Shown here: piece by piece, positions 14,000-28,900 of the stretch | Layout of the letters: each line of letters begins with the position of its first letter | How positions within the stretch are numbered: the stretch's first letter is position 1 | Assembly (NCBI RefSeq): GCF_021018895.1 | Contig: NC_079387.1 | Span: 3,649,083-3,713,082 of the forward strand | Reading direction: 5' to 3' | Origin: Seriola aureovittata | Taxonomy: Eukaryota; Chordata; Actinopteri; Carangiformes; Carangidae | Length of the DNA: 64,000 bases | The notes under the pieces: model-generated | The model's database searches: none | The model's input: only the letters and a program-made list of their open reading frames with translations | What the model was told of the DNA's origin: nothing | Made by a program: the position numbers and the translations under genes

Positions 14000-16900
14000 A
14001 TGCCATACTATACTATGACGTTTTGTGCCATCTTTATGCCTTATTATACTATGATGTTTTTTGAAATTTTTATGCTCTACTAGAATATGACTTTTTTTGG
14101 CTTTTTTTTGGCATTTTTATGCTCTACTATAATATGTATTTTTTTGGCATTTTTATGCCTTAGTATACTGTGACGTTTTGTGCCTGACTATACTATGACG
14201 TTTTTTTGCCATTTTTATGCCTTAGTATACTATGACATTTTTTGAAATTTTATGCCATACTATACTATGAACTTTTTTGACATTTTTATGCCTTATTATA
14301 TTATGATGTTTTTTGATATTTTATGCCATACTATACTATGACGTTTTTTGCCATTTTTATGCTTTATTATACTATGACGTTTTTTGAAATTTTATGCCAT
14401 ACTATACTGAGGTTTTTTTTGTCATTTTTATGCCTTAGTATACTATGACATTTTTTTGAATTTTATGCCATACTATACTATGACGTTTTTTGACATTTTT
14501 ATGCCTTATTATATTATGACGTTTTTTGATATTCTATGCCATACTATACTATGACGTTTTTTGCCATTTTTATGCCTTAGTATACTATGACGTTTTTTGC
14601 CATTTTTATGCTCTACTAGAATATGACTTTTTTTGGCATTTTTGTGCCTTAGTATACTGTGACGTTTTTTTGTCATTTTTATGCCTTGGTATACTATGAC
14701 ATTTTTTGAAATTTTATGCCATACTATACTATGAGGTTTTTTTGTCATTTTTGCCATCTTTATGCCTTATTATACTATGATGTTTTTTGAAATTTTTATG
14801 CTCTACTAGAATATGACTTTTTTTGGCTTTTTTTTGGCATTTTTATGCTCTACTATAATATGTATTTTTTTGGCATTTTTATGCCTTACTATACTGTGAC
14901 GTTTTGTGCCTGACTACACTATGACGTTTTTTGGCATTTTTATGCTCTACTAGAATATTACTTTTTTTGGCATTTTTATGCCTTAGTATACTATGACATT
15001 TTTTGAAATTTTATGCCATAGTATACTATGAGTTTTTTTTGGCATTTTTATGCTTTAGTATACTATGACGTTTTGTGCCTGACTATACTATGACGTTTTT
15101 TGAAATTTTATGCCATACTATACTATGACATTTTTTGCCATTTTTATGCTCTACTAGAATAGGACTTTTTTTGGCATTTTTATGCCTTAGTATACTGTGA
15201 CGTTTTGTGCCTGACTATACTATGACGTTTTTTGCCATTTTTATGCCTTGGTATACTATGACATTTTTTGAAATTTTATGCCATACTATACTATGAGGTT
15301 TTTTTGTCATTTTTATGCCTTAGTATACTATGACATTTTTTGAAATTTTATGCCATACTATACTATGACGTTTTTTGACATTTTTATGCCTTATTATATT
15401 ATGATGTTTTTTGATATTTTATGCCATACTATACTGAGGTTTTTTTGTCATTTTTATGCCTTAGTATACTATGACATTTTTTGAAATTTTATGCCATACT
15501 ATACTATGACGTTTTTTGACATTTTTATGCCTTATTATATTATGACGTTTTTTGATATTCTATGCCATACTATACTATGACGTTTTTTGCCATTTTTATG
15601 CTTAGTATACTATGACGTTTTTTGCCATTTTTATGCTCTACTAGAATATGACTTTTTTTGGCATTTTTGTGCCTTAGTATACTGTGACGTTTTTTTGTCA
15701 TTTTTATGCCTTGGTATACTATGACATTTTTTGAAATTTTATGCCATACTATACTATGACATTTTTTGCCATTTTTATGCTCTACTAGAATAGGACTTTT
15801 TTTTGGCATTTTTATGCCTTAGTATACTGTGACGTTTTGTGCCTGACTATACTATGACGTTTTTTGCCATTTTTATGCTTTAGTATACTATGACATTTTT
15901 TGAAATTTTATGCCTGACTATACTATGACATTTTTTGCCATTTTTATGCTCTACTAGAATATGACATTTTTTGCCATTTTTATGCCTTACTATACTGTGA
16001 CATTTTTATGCTTTAGTATACTATGACGTTTTTTGAAATTTTATGCTCTACTATAATATGTATTTTTTTGGCATTTTTATGCCTTAGTATACTGTGACGT
16101 TTTGTGCCATACAATACTATGACGTTTTTTGCCATTTTTATGCTTTAGTATACTATGACATTTTTTGAAATTTTATGCCATACTATACTGTGACGTTTTT
16201 TGCCATTTTTATGCTCTACTATAATATGACTTCTTTTGGCATTTTTTTGCCTTACTATACTGTGACGTTTTGTGCCTGACTATACTATGACATTTTTTGC
16301 CATTTTTATGCTGTACTAGAATATGACTTTTTTTGGCATTTTTATGCCTTATTATATTATGATGTTTTTTGATATTTTATGCCATACTATACTATGACTT
16401 TTGTTGCCATTTTTATGCCTTACTATACTGTAACGTTTTGTGCGTGACTATACTATGAGGTTTATTTGTCATTTTTATGCCTTAGTATACTATGACATTT
16501 TTTGAAATTTTATGCCATACTATACTATGACGTTTTTTGACATTTTTATGCCTTATTATATTATGACGTTTTTTGATATTCTATGCCATACTATACTATG
16601 ACGTTTTTTGCCATTTTTATGCCTTAGTATACTATGACGTTTTTTGCCATTTTTATGCTCTACTAGAATATGACTTTTTTTGGCATTTTTGTGCCTTAGT
16701 ATACTGTGACGTTTTTTTGTCATTTTTATGCCTTGGTATACTATGACATTTTTTGAAATTTTATGCCATACTATACTATGAGGTTTTTTTGTCATTTTTG
16801 CCATCTTTATGCCTTATTATACTATGATGTTTTTTGAAATTTTTATGCTCTACTAGAATATGACTTTTTTTGGCTTTTTTTTGGCATTTTTATGCTCTAC

Positions 16901-19900
16901 TATAATATGTATTTTTTTGGCATTTTTATGCCTTACTATACTGTGACGTTTTGTGCCTGACTACACTATGACGTTTTTTGGCATTTTTATGCTCTACTAG
17001 AATATTACTTTTTTTGGCATTTTTATGCCTTAGTATACTATGACATTTTTTGAAATTTTATGCCATAGTATACTATGAGTTTTTTTTGGCATTTTTATGC
17101 TTTACTATACTGTGACGTTTTGTGCCTGACTATACTATGACGTTTTTTGAAATTTTATGCCATACTATACTATGACATTTTTTGCCATTTTTATGCTCTA
17201 CTAGAATAGGACTTTTTTTTGGCATTTTTATGCCTTAGTATACTGTGACGTTTTGTGCTTGACTATACTATGACGTTTTTTTGCCATTTTTATGCCTTGG
17301 TATACTATGACATTTTTTGAAATTTTATGCCATACTATACTATGACGTTTTTTGACATTTTTATGCCTTATTATATTATGACGTTTTTTGATATTCTATG
17401 CCATACTATACTATGACGTTTTTTGCCATTTTTATGCCTTAGTATACTATGACGTTTTTTGCCATTTTTATGCTCTACTAGAATATGACTTTTTTTGGCA
17501 TTTTTGTGCCTTAGTATACTGTGACGTTTTTTTGTCATTTTTATGCCTTGGTATACTATGACATTTTTTGAAATTTTATGCCATACTATACTATGAGGTT
17601 TTTTTGTCATTTTTATGCCTTAGTATACTATGACATTTTTTGAAATTTTATGCCATACTATACTATGACGTTTTTTGACATTTTTATGCCTTATTATATT
17701 ATGATGTTTTTTGATATTTTATGCCATACTATACTATGACGTTTTTTGCCATTTTTATGCTTTATTATACTATGACGTTTTTTGAAATTTTATGCCATAC
17801 TATACTGAGGTTTTTTTGTCATTTTTATGCCTTACTATACTATGACATTTTTTTGAATTTTATGCCATACTATACTATGACGTTTTTTGACATTTTTATG
17901 CCTTATTATATTATGACGTTTTTTGATATTCTATGCCATACTATACTATGACGTTTTTTGACATTTTTATGCCTTAGTATACTATGACGTTTTTTGCAAT
18001 TTTATGCCATACTATACTATGACATTTTTTGCCATTTTTATGCTCTACTAGAATAGGACTTTTTTTTGGCATTTTTATGCCTTAGTATACTGTGACGTTT
18101 TGTGCCTGACTATACTATGACGTTTTTTTGCGATTTTTATGCCTTGGTATACTATGACATTTTTTGAAATTTTATGCCATACTATACTATGAGGTTTTTT
18201 TGTCATTTTTATGCCTTAGTATACTATGACATTTTTTGAAATTTTATGCCATACTATACTATGACGTTTTTTGACATTTTTATGCCTTATTATATTATGA
18301 TGTTTTTTGATATTTTATGCCATACTATACTATGACGTTTTTTGCCATTTTTATGCTTTATTATACTATGACGTTTTTTGAAATTTTATGCCATACTATA
18401 CTGAGGTTTTTTTTGTCATTTTTATGCCTTAGTATACTATGACATTTTTTGAAATTTTATGCCATACTATACTATGACGTTTTTTGACATTTTTTTGCCT
18501 TATTATATTATGACGTTTTTTGATATTCTATGCCATACTATACTATGACGTTTTTTGCCATTTTTATGCCTAGTATACTATGACGTTTTTTGCCATTTTT
18601 ATGCTCTACTAGAATATGACTTTTTTTGGCATTTTTGTGCCTTAGTATACTGTGACGTTTTTTTGTCATTTTTATGCCTTGGTATACTATGACATTTTTT
18701 GAAATTTTATGCCATACTATACTATGAGGTTTTTTTGTCATTTTTATGCCTTAGTATACTATGACATTTTTTGAAATTTTATGCCATACTATACTATGAC
18801 GTTTTTTGACATTTTTATGCTTAGTATACTATGACGTTTTTTGAAATTTTATGCCATACTATATTATGAGGTTTTTTTGTCATTTTTATGCCTTAGTATA
18901 CTATGACATTTTTTGAAATTTTATGCCATACTATACTATGACGTTTTTTGCCATCTTTATGCCTTATTATACTATGATGTTTTTTGAAATTTTTATGCTC
19001 TACTAGAATATGACTTTTTTTGGCTTTTTTTTGGCATTTTTATGCTCTACTATAATATGTATTTTTTTGGCATTTTTATGCCTTACTATACTGTGACGTT
19101 TTGTGCCTGACTACACTATGACGTTTTATGGCATTTTTATGCTCTACTAGAATATTACTTTTTTTGGCATTTTTATGCCTTAGTATACTATGACATTTTT
19201 TGAAATTTTATGCCATAGTATACTATGAGTTTTTTTTGGCATTTTTATGCCTTACTATACTGTGACGTTTTGTGCCTGACTATACTATGACGATTTTTGA
19301 AATTTTATGCCATACTATACTATGACATTTTTTGCCATTTTTATGCTCTACTAGAATAGGACTTTTTTTTGGCATTTTTATGCCTTAGTATACTGTGACG
19401 TTTTGTGCCTGACTATACTATGACGTTTTTTTGCCATTTTTATGCCTTGGTATACTATGACATTTTTTGAAATTTTATGCCATACTATACTATGAGGTTT
19501 TTTTGTCATTTTTATGCCTTAGTATACTATGACATTTTTTGAAATTTTATGCCATACTATACTATGACGTTTTTTGACATTTTTATGCCTTATTATATTA
19601 TGACGTTTTTTGATATTTTATGCCATACTATACTATGACGTTTTTTGCCATTTTTATGCTTTATTATACTATGACGTTTTTTGAAATTTTATGCCATACT
19701 ATACTGAGGTTTTTTTTGTCATTTTTATGCCTTAGTATACTATGACATTTTTTGAAATTTTATGCCATACTATACTATGACGTTTTTTGACATTTTTATG
19801 CCTTATTATATTATGACGTTTTTTGATATTCTATGCCATACTATACTATGACGTTTTTTGCCATTTTTATGCCTTAGTATACTATGACGTTTTTTGCCAT

Positions 19901-22900
19901 TTTTATGCTCTACTAGAATATGACTTTTTTTGGCATTTTTGTGCCTTAGTATACTGTGACGTTTTTTTGTCATTTTTATGCCTTGGTATACTATGACATT
20001 TTTTGAAATTTTATGCCATACTATACTATGAGGTTTTTTTGTCATTTTTATGCCTCAGTATACTATGACATTTTTTGAAATTTTATGCCATACTATACTA
20101 TGACGTTTTTTGACATTTTTATGTTCTACTAGAATATGACTTTTTCTGGCATTTTTATGCCTTACTATACTGTGACGTTTTGTGCCTGACTATACTATGA
20201 CGTTTTTTGAAATTTTATGCCATACAATACTATGAAGTTTTTTGACATTTTTATGCTCTACTATAATATGACTTTTTTTGCCATTTTTATGCCTTACTAT
20301 ACTGTGACATTTTTATGCTTTAGTATACTATGACGTTTTTTGAAATTTTTATGCTCTACTATAATATGTATTTTTTTGGCATTTTTATGCCTTAGTATAC
20401 TGTGACGTTTTGTGCCTTAGTATACTATGACGTTTTTTGCCATTTTTATGCTTAGTATACTATGACATTTTTTGAAATTTTATGCCATACTATACTGTGA
20501 CGTTTTTTGCCATTTTTATGCTCTACTATAATATGACTTTTTTTGGCATTTTTATGCCTTACTATACTGTGACGTTTTGTGCCTGACTATACTATGACAT
20601 TTTTTGCCATTTTTATGCTGTACTAGAATATGACTTTTTTTGGCATTTTTATGCCTTATTATATTATGATGTTTTTTGATATTTTATGCCATACTATACT
20701 ATGACTTTTGTTGCCATTTTTATGCCTTAGTATACTGTGACGTTTTGTGCCTGACTATACTATGACGTTTTTTTGCGATTTTTATGCCTTGGTATACTAT
20801 GACATTTTTTGAAATTTTATGCCATACTATACTATGAGGTTTTTTTGTCATTTTTATGCCTTAGTATACTATGACATTTTTTGAAATTTTATGCCATACT
20901 ATACTATGACGTTTTTTGACATTTTTATGCCTTATTATATTATGATGTTTTTTGATATTTTATGCCATACTATACTATGACGTTTTTTGCCATTTTTATG
21001 CTTTATTATACTATGACGTTTTTTGAAATTTTATGCCATACTATACTGAGGTTTTTTTGTCATTTTTATGCCTTAGTATACTATGACATTTTTTGAAATT
21101 TTATGCCATACTATACTATGACGTTTTTTGACATTTTTATGCCTTATTATATTATGACGTTTTTTGATATTCTATGCCATACTATACTATGACGTTTTTT
21201 GCCATTTTTATGCCTTAGTATACTATGACGTTTTTTGCCATTTTTATGCTCTACTAGAATATGACTTTTTTTGGCATTTTTGTGCCTTAGTATACTGTGA
21301 CGTTTTTTTGTCATTTTTATGCCTTGGTATACTATGACATTTTTTGAAATTTTATGCCATACTATACTATGAGGTTTTTTTGTCATTTTTATGCCTTAGT
21401 ATACTATGACATTTTTTGAAATTTTATGCCATACTATACTATGACGTTTTTTGACATTTTTATGCCTTAGTATACTATGACGTTTTTTGAAATTTTATGC
21501 CATACTATATTATGAGGTTTTTTTGTCATTTTTATGCCTTAGTATACTATGACATTTTTTGAAATTTTATGCCATACTATACTATGACGTTTTTTGCCAT
21601 CTTTATGCCTTATTATACTATGATGTTTTTTGAAATTTTTATGCTCTACTAGAATATGACTTTTTTTGGCTTTTTTTTGGCATTTTTATGCTCTACTATA
21701 ATATGTATTTTTTTGGCATTTTTATGCCTTACTATACTGTGACGTTTTGTGCCTGACTACACTATGACGTTTTATGGCATTTTTATGCTCTACTAGAATA
21801 TTACTTTTTTTGGCATTTTTATGCCTTAGTATACTATGACATTTTTTGAAATTTTATGCCATAGTATACTATGAGTTTTTTCTGGCATTTTTATGCCTTA
21901 CTATACTGTGACGTTTTGTGCCTGACTATACTATGACGATTTTTGAAATTTTATGCCATACTATACTATGACATTTTTTGCCATTTTTATGCTCTACTAG
22001 AATAGGACTTTTTTTGGCATTTTTATGCCTTAGTATACTGTGACGTTTTGTGCCTGACTATACTATGACGTTTTTTTGCCATTTTTATGCCTTGGTATAC
22101 TATGACATTTTTTGAAATTTTATGCCATACTATACTATGAGGTTTTTTTGTCATTTTTATGCCTTAGTATACTATGACATTTTTTGAAATTTTATGCCAT
22201 ACTATACTATGACGTTTTTTGACATTTTTATGCCTTATTATATTATGACGTTTTTTGATATTTTATGCCATACTATACTATGACGTTTTTTGCCATTTTT
22301 ATGCTTTATTATACTATGACGTTTTTTGAAATTTTATGCCATACTATACTGAGGTTTTTTTGTCATTTTTATGCCTTAGTATACTATGACATTTTTTGAA
22401 ATTTTATGCCATACTATACTATGACGTTTTTTGACATTTTTATGCCTTATTATATTATGACGTTTTTTGATATTCTATGCCATACTATACTATGACGTTT
22501 TTTGCCATTTTTATGCCTTAGTATACTATGACGTTTTTTGCCATTTTTATGCTCTACTAGAATATGACTTTTTTTGGCATTTTTGTGCCTTAGTATACTG
22601 TGACGTTTTTTTGTCATTTTTATGCCTTGGTATACTATGACATTTTTTGAAATTTTATGCCATACTATACTATGAGGTTTTTTTGTCATTTTTATGCCTC
22701 AGTATACTATGACATTTTTTGAAATTTTATGCCATACTATACTATGACGTTTTTTGACATTTTTATGTTCTACTAGAATATGACTTTTTCTGGCATTTTT
22801 ATGCCTTACTATACTGTGACGTTTTGTGCCTGACTATACTATGACGTTTTTTGAAATTTTATGCCATACAATACTATGAAGTTTTTTGACATTTTTATGC

Positions 22901-25900
22901 TCTACTATAATATGACTTTTTTTGGCTTTTTTTTTGGCATTTTTATGCTCTACTATAATATGTATTTTTTTGGCATTTTTATGCCTTACTATACTGTGAC
23001 GTTTTGTGCCTGACTATACTATGATGTTTTTTGCCATTTTTATGCTCTACTAAAATATGACTTTTTTTGTCATTTTTATGCCTTAGTATACTATGACATT
23101 TTTTGAAATTTTATGCCATACTATACTATGACCGTTTTTGACATTTTTATGCCTTATTATACTATGACGTTTTTTTGCGATTTTTATGCCTTGGTATACT
23201 ATGACATTTTTTGAAATTTTATGCCATACTATACTATGAGGTTTTTTTGTCATTTTTATGCCTTAGTATACTATGACATTTTTTGAAATTTTATGCCATA
23301 CTATACTATGACGTTTTTTGACATTTTTATGCCTTATTATATTATGACGTTTTTTGATATTCTATGCCATACTATACTATGACGTTTTTTGCCATTTTTA
23401 TGCCTTAGTATACTATGACGTTTTTTGCAATTTTATGCCATACTATACTATGACATTTTTTGCCATTTTTATGCTCTACTAGAATAGGACTTTTTTTGGC
23501 ATTTTTATGCCTTAGTATACTGTGACGTTTTGTGCCTGACTATACTATGACGTTTTTTTGCGATTTTTATGCCTTGGTATACTATGACATTTTTTGAAAT
23601 TTTATGCCATACTATACTATGAGGTTTTTTTGTCATTTTTATGCCATAGTATACTATGACATTTTTTGAAATTTTATGCCATACTATACTATGACGTTTT
23701 TTGACATTTTTATGCCTTATTATATTATGATGTTTTTTGATATTTTATGCCATACTATACTATGACGTTTTTTGCCATTTTTATGCTTTATTATACTATG
23801 ACGTTTTTTGAAATTTTATGCCATACTATACTGAGGTTTTTTTGTCATTTTTATGCCTTAGTATACTATGACATTTTTTGAAATTTTATGCCATACTATA
23901 CTATGACGTTTTTTGACATTTTTATGCCTTATTATATTATGACGTTTTTTGATATTCTATGCCATACTATACTATGACGTTTTTTGCCATTTTTATGCCT
24001 TAGTATACTATGACGTTTTTTGCCATTTTTATGCTCTACTAGAATATGACTTTTTTTGGCATTTTTGTGCCTTAGTATACTGTGACGTTTTTTTGTCATT
24101 TTTATGCCTTGGTATACTATGACATTTTTTGAAATTTTATGCCATACTATACTATGAGGTTTTTTTGTCATTTTTATGCCTTAGTATACTATGACATTTT
24201 TTGAAATTTTATGCCATACTATACTATGACGTTTTTTGACATTTTTATGCCTTAGTATACTATGACGTTTTTTGAAATTTTATGCCATACTATATTATGA
24301 CATTTTTTGCCATTTTTATGCTCTACTAGAATAGGACTTTTTTTTGGCATTTTTATGCTTAGTATACTGTGACGTTTTGTGCCTGACTATACTATGACGT
24401 TTTTTTGTCATTTTTATGCCTTGGTATACTATGACATTTTTTGAAATTTTATGCCATACTATACTATGAGGTTTTTTTGTCATTTTTATGCCATAGTATA
24501 CTATGACATTTTTTTGAATTTTATGCCATACTATACTATGACGTTTTTTGACATTTTTATGCCTTATTATATTATGATGTTTTTTGATATTTTATGCCAT
24601 ACAATACTATGACGTTTTTTGCCATTTTTATGCTTTATTATACTATGACGTTTTTTGAAATTTTATGCCATACTATACTGAGGTTTTTTTGTCATTTTTA
24701 TGCCTTAGTATACTATGACATTTTTTGAAATTTTATGCCATACTATACTATGACGTTTTTTGACATTTTTATGCCTTATTATATTATGACGTTTTTTGAT
24801 ATTCTATGCCATACTATACTATGACGTTTTTTGCCATTTTTATGCCTTAGTATACTATGACGTTTTTTGCCATTTTTATGCTCTACTAGAATATGACTTT
24901 TTTTGGCATTTTTGTGCCTTAGTATACTGTGACGTTTTTTTGTCATTTTTATGCCTTGGTATACTATGACATTTTTTGAAATTTTATGCCATACTATACT
25001 ATGAGGTTTTTTTGTCATTTTTATGCCTTAGTATACTATGACATTTTTTGAAATTTTATGCCATACTATACTATGACGTTTTTTGACATTTTTATGCCTT
25101 GTATACTATGACGTTTTTTGAAATTTTATGCCATACTATATTATGAGGTTTTTTTGTCATTTTTATGCCTTAGTATACTATGACATTTTTTGAAATTTTA
25201 TGCCATACTATACTATGACGTTTTTTGACATTTTTTGCCATTTTTATGCCTTATTATACTATGATGTTTTTTGAAATTTTTATGCTCTACTAGAATATGA
25301 CTTTTTTTGGCTTTTTTTTGGCATTTTTATGCTCTACTATAATATGTATTTTTTTGGCATTTTTATGCCTTACTATACTGTGACGTTTTGTGCCTGACTA
25401 CACTATGACGTTTTTTGGCATTTTTATGCTCTACTAGAATATGACTTTTTTTGGCATTTTTATGCCTTAGTATACTATGACATTTTTTGAAATTTTATGC
25501 CATAGTATACTATGAGTTTTTTTTGGCATTTTTATGCCTTACTATACTGTGACGTTTTGTGCCTGACTATACTATGACGTTTTTTGAAATTTTATGCCAT
25601 ACTATACTATGACCGTTTTTGACATTTTTATGCCTTAGTATACTATGACGTTTTTTGAAATTTTATGCCATACTATACTGTGACGTTTTGTGCCATTTTT
25701 ATGCCTTAGTATACTATGACATTTTTTGAAATTTTATGCCATACTATACTATGACATTTTTTGCCATTTTTATGCTCTACTAGAATAGGACTTTTTTTTG
25801 GCATTTTTATGCCTTAGTATACTGTGACGTTTTGTGCCTGACTATACTATGACGTTTTTTTGCCATTTTTATGCCTTGGTATACTATGACATTTTTTGAA

Positions 25901-28900
25901 ATTTTATGCCATACTATACTATGAGGTTTTTTTGTCATTTTTATGCCTTAGTATACTATGACATTTTTTGAAATTTTATGCCATACTATACTATGACGTT
26001 TTTTGACATTTTTATGCCTTATTATATTATGACGTTTTTTGATATTTTATGCCATACTATACTATGACGTTTTTTGCCATTTTTATGCTTTATTATACTA
26101 TGACGTTTTTTGAAATTTTATGCCATACTATACTGAGGTTTTTTTGTCATTTTTATGCCTTAGTATACTATGACATTTTTTGAAATTTTATGCCATACTA
26201 TACTATGACGTTTTTTGACATTTTTATGCCTTATTATATTATGACGTTTTTTGATATTCTATGCCATACTATACTATGACGTTTTTTGCCATTTTTATGC
26301 CTTAGTATACTATGACGTTTTTTGCCATTTTTATGCTCTACTAGAATATGACTTTTTTTGGCATTTTTGTGCCTTAGTATACTGTGACGTTTTTTTGTCA
26401 TTTTTATGCCTTGGTATACTATGACATTTTTTGAAATTTTATGCCATACTATACTATGAGGTTTTTTTTGTCATTTTTATGCCTCAGTATACTATGACAT
26501 TTTTTGAAATTTTATGCCATACTATACTATGACGTTTTTTGACATTTTTATGTTCTACTAGAATATGACTTTTTTTGGCATTTTTATGCCTTACTATACT
26601 GTGACGTTTTGTGCCTGAATATACTATGACGTTTTTTGAAATTTTATGCCATACTATACTATGACGTTTTTTGCCATTTTTATGCTCTACTATAATATGA
26701 CTTTTTTTGGCTTTTTTTTGGCATTTTTATGCTCTACTATAATATGTATTTTTTTGGCATTTTTATGCCTTACTATACTGTGACGTTTTGTGCCTGACTA
26801 TACTATGATGTTTTTTGCCATTTTTATGCTCTACTAAAATATGACTTTTTTTGTCATTTTTATGCCTTAGTATACTATGACATTTTTTGAAATTTTATGC
26901 CATACTATACTATGACCGTTTTTGACATTTTTATGCCTTATTATACTATGACGTTTTTTGAAATTTTATGCCATACTATACTGTGACGTTTTGTGCCATT
27001 TTTATGCCTTAGTATACTATGACATTTTTTGAAATTTTATGCCATACTATACTATGACGTTTTTTGACATTTTTATGCCTTAGTATACTATGACGTTTTT
27101 TGCCATTTTTATGCTCTACTAGAATATGACTTTTTTTGGCATTTTTGTGCCTTAGTATACTGTGACGTTTTTTTGTCATTTTTATGCCTTGGTATACTAT
27201 GACATTTTTTGAAATTTTATGCCATACTATACTATGAGGTTTTTTTGTCATTTTTATGCCTTAGTATACTATGACATTTTTTGAAATTTTATGCCATACT
27301 ATACTATGACGTTTTTTGACATTTTTATGCCTTAGTATACTATGACGTTTTTTGAAATTTTATGCCATACTATATTATGAGGTTTTTTTGTCATTTTTAT
27401 GCCTTAGTATACTATGACATTTTTTGAAATTTTATGCCATACTATACTATGACGTTTTTTGCCATCTTTATGCCTTATTATACTATGATGTTTTTTGAAA
27501 TTTTTATGCTCTACTAGAATATGACTTTTTTTGGCTTTTTTTTTGGCATTTTTATGCTCTACTATAATATGTATTTTTTTGGCATTTTTATGCCTTAGTA
27601 TACTGTGACGTTTTGTGCCTGACTATACTATGACGTTTTTTTGCCATTTTTATGCCTTAGTATACTATGACATTTTTTGAAATTTTATGCCATACTATAC
27701 TATGACCGTTTTTGACATTTTTATGCCTTATTATATTATGACGTTTTTTGATATTTTATGCCATACTATACTATGACGTTTTTTGCCATTTTTATGCTTT
27801 ATTATACTATGACGTTTTTTGAAATTTTATGCCATACTATACTGAGGTTTTTTTGTCATTTTTATGCCTTAGTATACTATGACATTTTTTGAAATTTTAT
27901 GCCATACTATACTATGACGTTTTTTGACATTTTTATGCCTTATTATATTATGACGTTTTTTGATATTCTATGCCATACTATACTATGACGTTTTTTGCCA
28001 TTTTTATGCCTTAGTATACTATGACGTTTTTTGCCATTTTTATGCTCTACTAGAATATGACTTTTTTTGGCATTTTTGTGCCTTAGTATACTGTGACGTT
28101 TTTTTGTCATTTTTATGCCTTAGTATACTATGACATTTTTTGAAATTTTATGCCATACTATACTATGACGTTTTTTTGTCATTTTTATGCCTCAGTATAC
28201 TATGACATTTTTTGAAATTTTATGCCATACTATACTATGACTTTTTTTGGCATTTTTATGCTCTACTAGAATATGACTTTTTCTGGCATTTTTATGCCTT
28301 ACTATACTGTGACGTTTTGTGCCTGACTATACTATGACGTTTTTTGAAATTTTATGCCATACAATACTATGAAGTTTTTTGACATTTTTATGCTCTACTA
28401 TAATATGACTTTTTTTGGCTTTTTTTTTGGCATTTTTATGCTCTACTATAATATGTATTTTTTTGGCATTTTTATGCCTTACTATACTGTGACGTTTTGT
28501 GCCTGACTATACTATGATGTTTTTTGCCATTTTTATGCTCTACTAAAATATGACTTTTTTTGTCATTTTTATGCCTTAGTATACTATGACATTTTTTGAA
28601 ATTTTATGCCATACTATACTATGACCGTTTTTGACATTTTTATGCCTTATTATACTATGACGTTTTTTGAAATTTTATGCCATACTATACTGTGACGTTT
28701 TGTGCCATTTTTATGCCTTAGTATACTATGACATTTTTTGAAATTTTATGCCATACTATACTATGACGTTTTTTGACATTTTTATGCCTTAGTATACTAT
28801 GACGTTTTTTGAAATTTTATGCCATACTATATTATGAGGTTTTTTTGTCATTTTTATGCCTTAGTATACTATGACATTTTTTGAAATTTTATGCCATACT

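Noticed and set aside
14509..27251. Repeated minus-strand frames of 63-82 codons rich in KKRHSI motifs, and similar plus-strand ones at 4778 and 9590
   Set aside because: They follow satellite monomers whose lengths are often multiples of three; no start context, splice signal or independent conservation.
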